Below are positions 61,679-64,000 of a DNA stretch of 64,000 bases, piece after piece (position 1 is the stretch's first letter; each line of letters opens with the position of its first letter). The position numbers and the translations under genes are program-made. The notes under the pieces were generated by a model that saw only the letters and a list, made by a program, of their open reading frames with translations, was not told the DNA's origin and did no database searches. This DNA comes from Pseudomonas sp. RGM2987 (GTDB lineage: Bacteria > Pseudomonadota > Gammaproteobacteria > Pseudomonadales > Pseudomonadaceae), in contig NZ_JALJDX010000219.1 in the NCBI RefSeq assembly GCF_022952855.1, positions 95,390 to 159,389 on the forward strand, read 5' to 3'.

Positions 61679-63931
61679 TCAACTGGACTGGACGCCCTCA
61701 TCCTGCATGTCGTCCAGGTACTGCGGCTGGTCCGTCTGATCGAGCAGCTCGGTCACCACGCTGAAATCGCTGATTTCGATCGCACCTACGCCGTGGCCGA
61801 GCAGGTGAAAGGAAAACGCCTTGCGCGGCTGCGGGTTGTTGAAGCTGATGTTCATCACCAGCGGTTGCTCGGGCGTGACCGCTACGTCGGTCGGCAGGTC
61901 CATCGGCACATCGCGCTCGAACTCCTTGGCCTTGAGGGAAATGTAGGCGGCATGGTCGGCGTCCAGGGCGCGGATGGTCAGGCTGACACGCGTCTGCGAA
62001 CCCTTGGGCATTTCCAGGTATTGAGCGCCGATCAGGTTGTCGGTCCAGTCGTTGGTGACCTGGGCCGGCAGCGCGATCTTGTCCGCGCTGCCAAACTGGT
62101 AATGCTGCTTCAGCGGGGTAGGCGACAGGGTCTGGCCCAGCGCCGCGGCGCGGGCGTCGATCAGCCTGGCGCGCTGGCCGCTGTATTGTCCGGCGTAACT
62201 GGCGTGATCGGCGATAAAGCCTTCGCTGGTGTAGTCACGGCAATGTTGCTGGAAATCGCACTCGGTGAACCTGCCCTTGCCGTCGTGATAGCGCAGCTTG
62301 CCGTTGGTGAATGACATGATTTCCCGACCTGTCCCGTAGTCCCGGAACATCGAGCGACCGGACAACGAGCGGGGCACTGCAAAACCAAAGTAATCGAGGA
62401 TCGAGGCGCTCAGGTCGACATGGCCGTAGACGCCGGCCTTGATCCTGGGCAATGGCTCGGGGGCCAGGGTCAGGTTGAAGCCCCAGGACGAGGCCAGGCG
62501 CACGTCGTCGATGCCATGGGATTCGTCCGAGGTGACGACCACCAGGGTGTTTTCCAGGATGCCCTGGCGTTCCAGGCCGGCCAGGAAGCTGTCCAGCGCG
62601 TCGTCCAGGTAACCGACGGCGGCCTGCTTGGCGGTGTCGTAGCGTTGCAGATAGTCATCCGGCGCGGAGTACGGCTGGTGGGTGCCCACGGTCAGCAGGG
62701 TGAGCATCCAGGGTTTGTCCGCCTGTTGCAGTTGTCCGACGTAGTCCAGTGCGCCCTCGAAGAACGTCTTGTCATCCACGCCCCACGGGAATTCCAGGTA
62801 GGCCGGTCGGGTGAACCAGTCCAGGCCCAGGGTCGTGTCGAAGCCGATGTGGGGCATGATCCGGTCCTTGGCCATGAACCGCAGGCCCGCACCTTGGAGG
62901 AAGTGGGTAGAGAAGCCGTTCTGGCGCAACTGGGCCGGCAGGCAGGCCTGGTTGCGCTGGGTCTGGTTGAGCATTTCGACGCCTTTGGGCGTGCCGTCGT
63001 CGAGCTTGTCGTAGTCGCCACACAGCATCGCGTACAGGCCGCGAATGGTCTGATGGCTGTGCAGGACGTAATCGGGGGTGTTCATACCACGCTCGGCCCA
63101 GGCACTGAGGTGCGGCATCAGGTGTTCCTGATAGTTGCTGTTCAAGGCCTGCCGGTTGGCCTTCACATAGGCGCCGGGTATGCCTTCCAAGGCGATGATC
63201 AGCACGTTGCGGGCGCCCCCGGGTGCGGCGAGCAGTTTTTCCCCATCCAGGTCCAATCGGGTCAGCCCCTGCGTAGGCGGGGCAGGATCCACCGCATCGC
63301 CGTCGAGCCATTGCTGGGCCCGTTCCTGCCCGGCGACGATGCCCGCAGTGACCAGTTGGTGTGGCAGGTTGAATACGTTCCACTGGTCCGCCTCGCTTGG
63401 CCGCCAGGATTGCACGGCGCTGTGGACCAGCAACAGCGCTGCCGGCAATGCCCAGGCGAGGCGTGGCAAGCGGGGTTGCTGCTGCGATTGACTGGCCCAT
63501 CGGACCACTAGCCAGAACACCAGCGCTGCCAACTGGATCGCCGCCAGCCAGGGATGAGCGAAACCGCCGCTGGTGGAATTCTCGACGAACTGCGGGTCGA
63601 TCAGGTAGTGCAGGTCCGAAGGATTGGGCATCCGCCCCACGGCGCTGACCAACTCGATGCTCGCTAGCGTCAAGGCACTCCAGGCCAGCAACACTGGCAG
63701 TGCCAGCCACCAGGGACGGCGGTGGAGCAATACGACCAGCAAACCACCGATGCCCAGGTCCGAGAGGTAGCCCAAGGGGTCGGACCAACCGAGGGCCAGG
63801 CGTAGGGTCATGGGGGCCAGCAGTACGCAGGCGGCCAGGGCGATGAGGGGCGTGAGGCGGTGGGCTAAACGGCGGTATAAAGCGTTCACAAAAAGCGGGC
63901 CTTCGATTGGAGCCAATCCATTGGACAGCAT
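61679..63931 (-). CDS. membrane sulfatase-family enzyme, LTA-synthase-like
   Basis: About 750 residues. The N-terminal 180 residues have four to five membrane helices. A large sulfatase-fold domain follows: RNVLIIALEGIPGAYV, a likely catalytic Thr in HSHQTIRGLYAMLCGDYD, TLLTVGTHQPY and the metal-site SDESHG, then HVDLSASILDYFG. Members transfer phosphoglycerol or phosphoethanolamine groups, or hydrolyse such groups, in the periplasm. The acceptor is unknown. I chose the ATG at 63931; upstream codons come from a REP element. A GTG at 63889 is an alternative. Confidence 0.8.
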   Translation of the reverse strand: MLSNGLAPIEGPLFVNALYRRLAHRLTPLIALAACVLLAPMTLRLALGWSDPLGYLSDLGIGGLLVVLLHRRPWWLALPVLLAWSALTLASIELVSAVGRMPNPSDLHYLIDPQFVENSTSGGFAHPWLAAIQLAALVFWLVVRWASQSQQQPRLPRLAWALPAALLLVHSAVQSWRPSEADQWNVFNLPHQLVTAGIVAGQERAQQWLDGDAVDPAPPTQGLTRLDLDGEKLLAAPGGARNVLIIALEGIPGAYVKANRQALNSNYQEHLMPHLSAWAERGMNTPDYVLHSHQTIRGLYAMLCGDYDKLDDGTPKGVEMLNQTQRNQACLPAQLRQNGFSTHFLQGAGLRFMAKDRIMPHIGFDTTLGLDWFTRPAYLEFPWGVDDKTFFEGALDYVGQLQQADKPWMLTLLTVGTHQPYSAPDDYLQRYDTAKQAAVGYLDDALDSFLAGLERQGILENTLVVVTSDESHGIDDVRLASSWGFNLTLAPEPLPRIKAGVYGHVDLSASILDYFGFAVPRSLSGRSMFRDYGTGREIMSFTNGKLRYHDGKGRFTECDFQQHCRDYTSEGFIADHASYAGQYSGQRARLIDARAAALGQTLSPTPLKQHYQFGSADKIALPAQVTNDWTDNLIGAQYLEMPKGSQTRVSLTIRALDADHAAYISLKAKEFERDVPMDLPTDVAVTPEQPLVMNISFNNPQPRKAFSFHLLGHGVGAIEISDFSVVTELLDQTDQPQYLDDMQDEGVQSS

Positions 63932-63938
63932 ACGAACC

Positions 63939-63967
63939 TGTGGGAGCGGGCTTGCTCGCGAAAGCGG
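63939..63967 (+). repeat. REP family 2, single copy at the right edge
   Basis: TGTGGGAGCGGGCTTGCTCG followed by CGAAAGCGG, as in the 6.1-kb array. It lies only 8 bp upstream of the chosen start of the LTA-synthase-like gene. A partner may lie beyond the window. Confidence 0.85.
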
Positions 63968-64000
63968 TGTGCCAGTCAACATCATCGTTTGCTGATACAC

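Noticed and set aside
1..64000. tRNA, rRNA or known small RNA genes
   Set aside because: I saw no cloverleaf with a CCA-type end or conserved rRNA segment. A covariance-model scan would be needed to exclude small RNAs.

Overview
The window looks like the replication-origin region of a Pseudomonas chromosome, most likely the P. fluorescens group. The gene order dnaA-dnaN-recF-gyrB facing rpmH-rnpA-yidD-yidC-mnmE-mnmG-rsmG-parA-parB-atp-glmU-glmR-glmS is the Pseudomonas origin arrangement. Protein sequences read as pseudomonad throughout. Two families of short palindromic REP elements typical of this group are scattered between genes. I found no tRNA, rRNA or CRISPR array.

Layout. 1-11.3 kb: 5' end of polA (off the left edge), a DUF2782 protein, homoserine kinase, the zinc-uptake locus (znuA facing zur-znuC-znuB), a lipoprotein, a REP array, catalase katE, and the methionine importer metNIQ. 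11.3-18.05 kb: an accessory stretch with a lower-GC TauE/SafE permease, an LprI-like protein, a diguanylate cyclase, a small lipoprotein, an orphan SMI1/KNR4 protein, an SDR oxidoreductase, a DUF6124 protein with an unusual leader, and three copies of a dispersed repeat. 18.05-28.2 kb: lpxL, tag, glyQS, gmhB, a PlsC-type acyltransferase, a divergent two-component pair and gabP.

28.4-43.9 kb is the origin core. gyrB, recF, dnaN and dnaA run leftward and rpmH onward runs rightward. The main oriC lies at 34680-35243. A second origin-like intergenic region lies between mnmE and mnmG. Two parS palindromes lie inside recF, and parA-parB lie to the right. 44-51.2 kb is the complete atpIBEFHAGDC operon. 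51.3-55.5 kb carries glmU, glmR and glmS, which feed UDP-GlcNAc synthesis.

The Tn7 attachment region after glmS is occupied by an AAA ATPase gene behind a cluster of CTATAG-containing repeats. After it comes an NAD salvage locus: nadD2-nrtR leftward, and pncA-pncB-nadE-nudK rightward, with two matching operator-like palindromes between them. An LTA-synthase-like membrane enzyme closes the window; its gene appears complete, but its upstream region runs off the right edge.

The observations I rate highest are the structured leader of the DUF6124 gene, where alternative pairings can cover the ribosome binding site; the second origin-like region sharing a gap-free 50-bp module with oriC; and the ATPase plus repeats at the Tn7 site.
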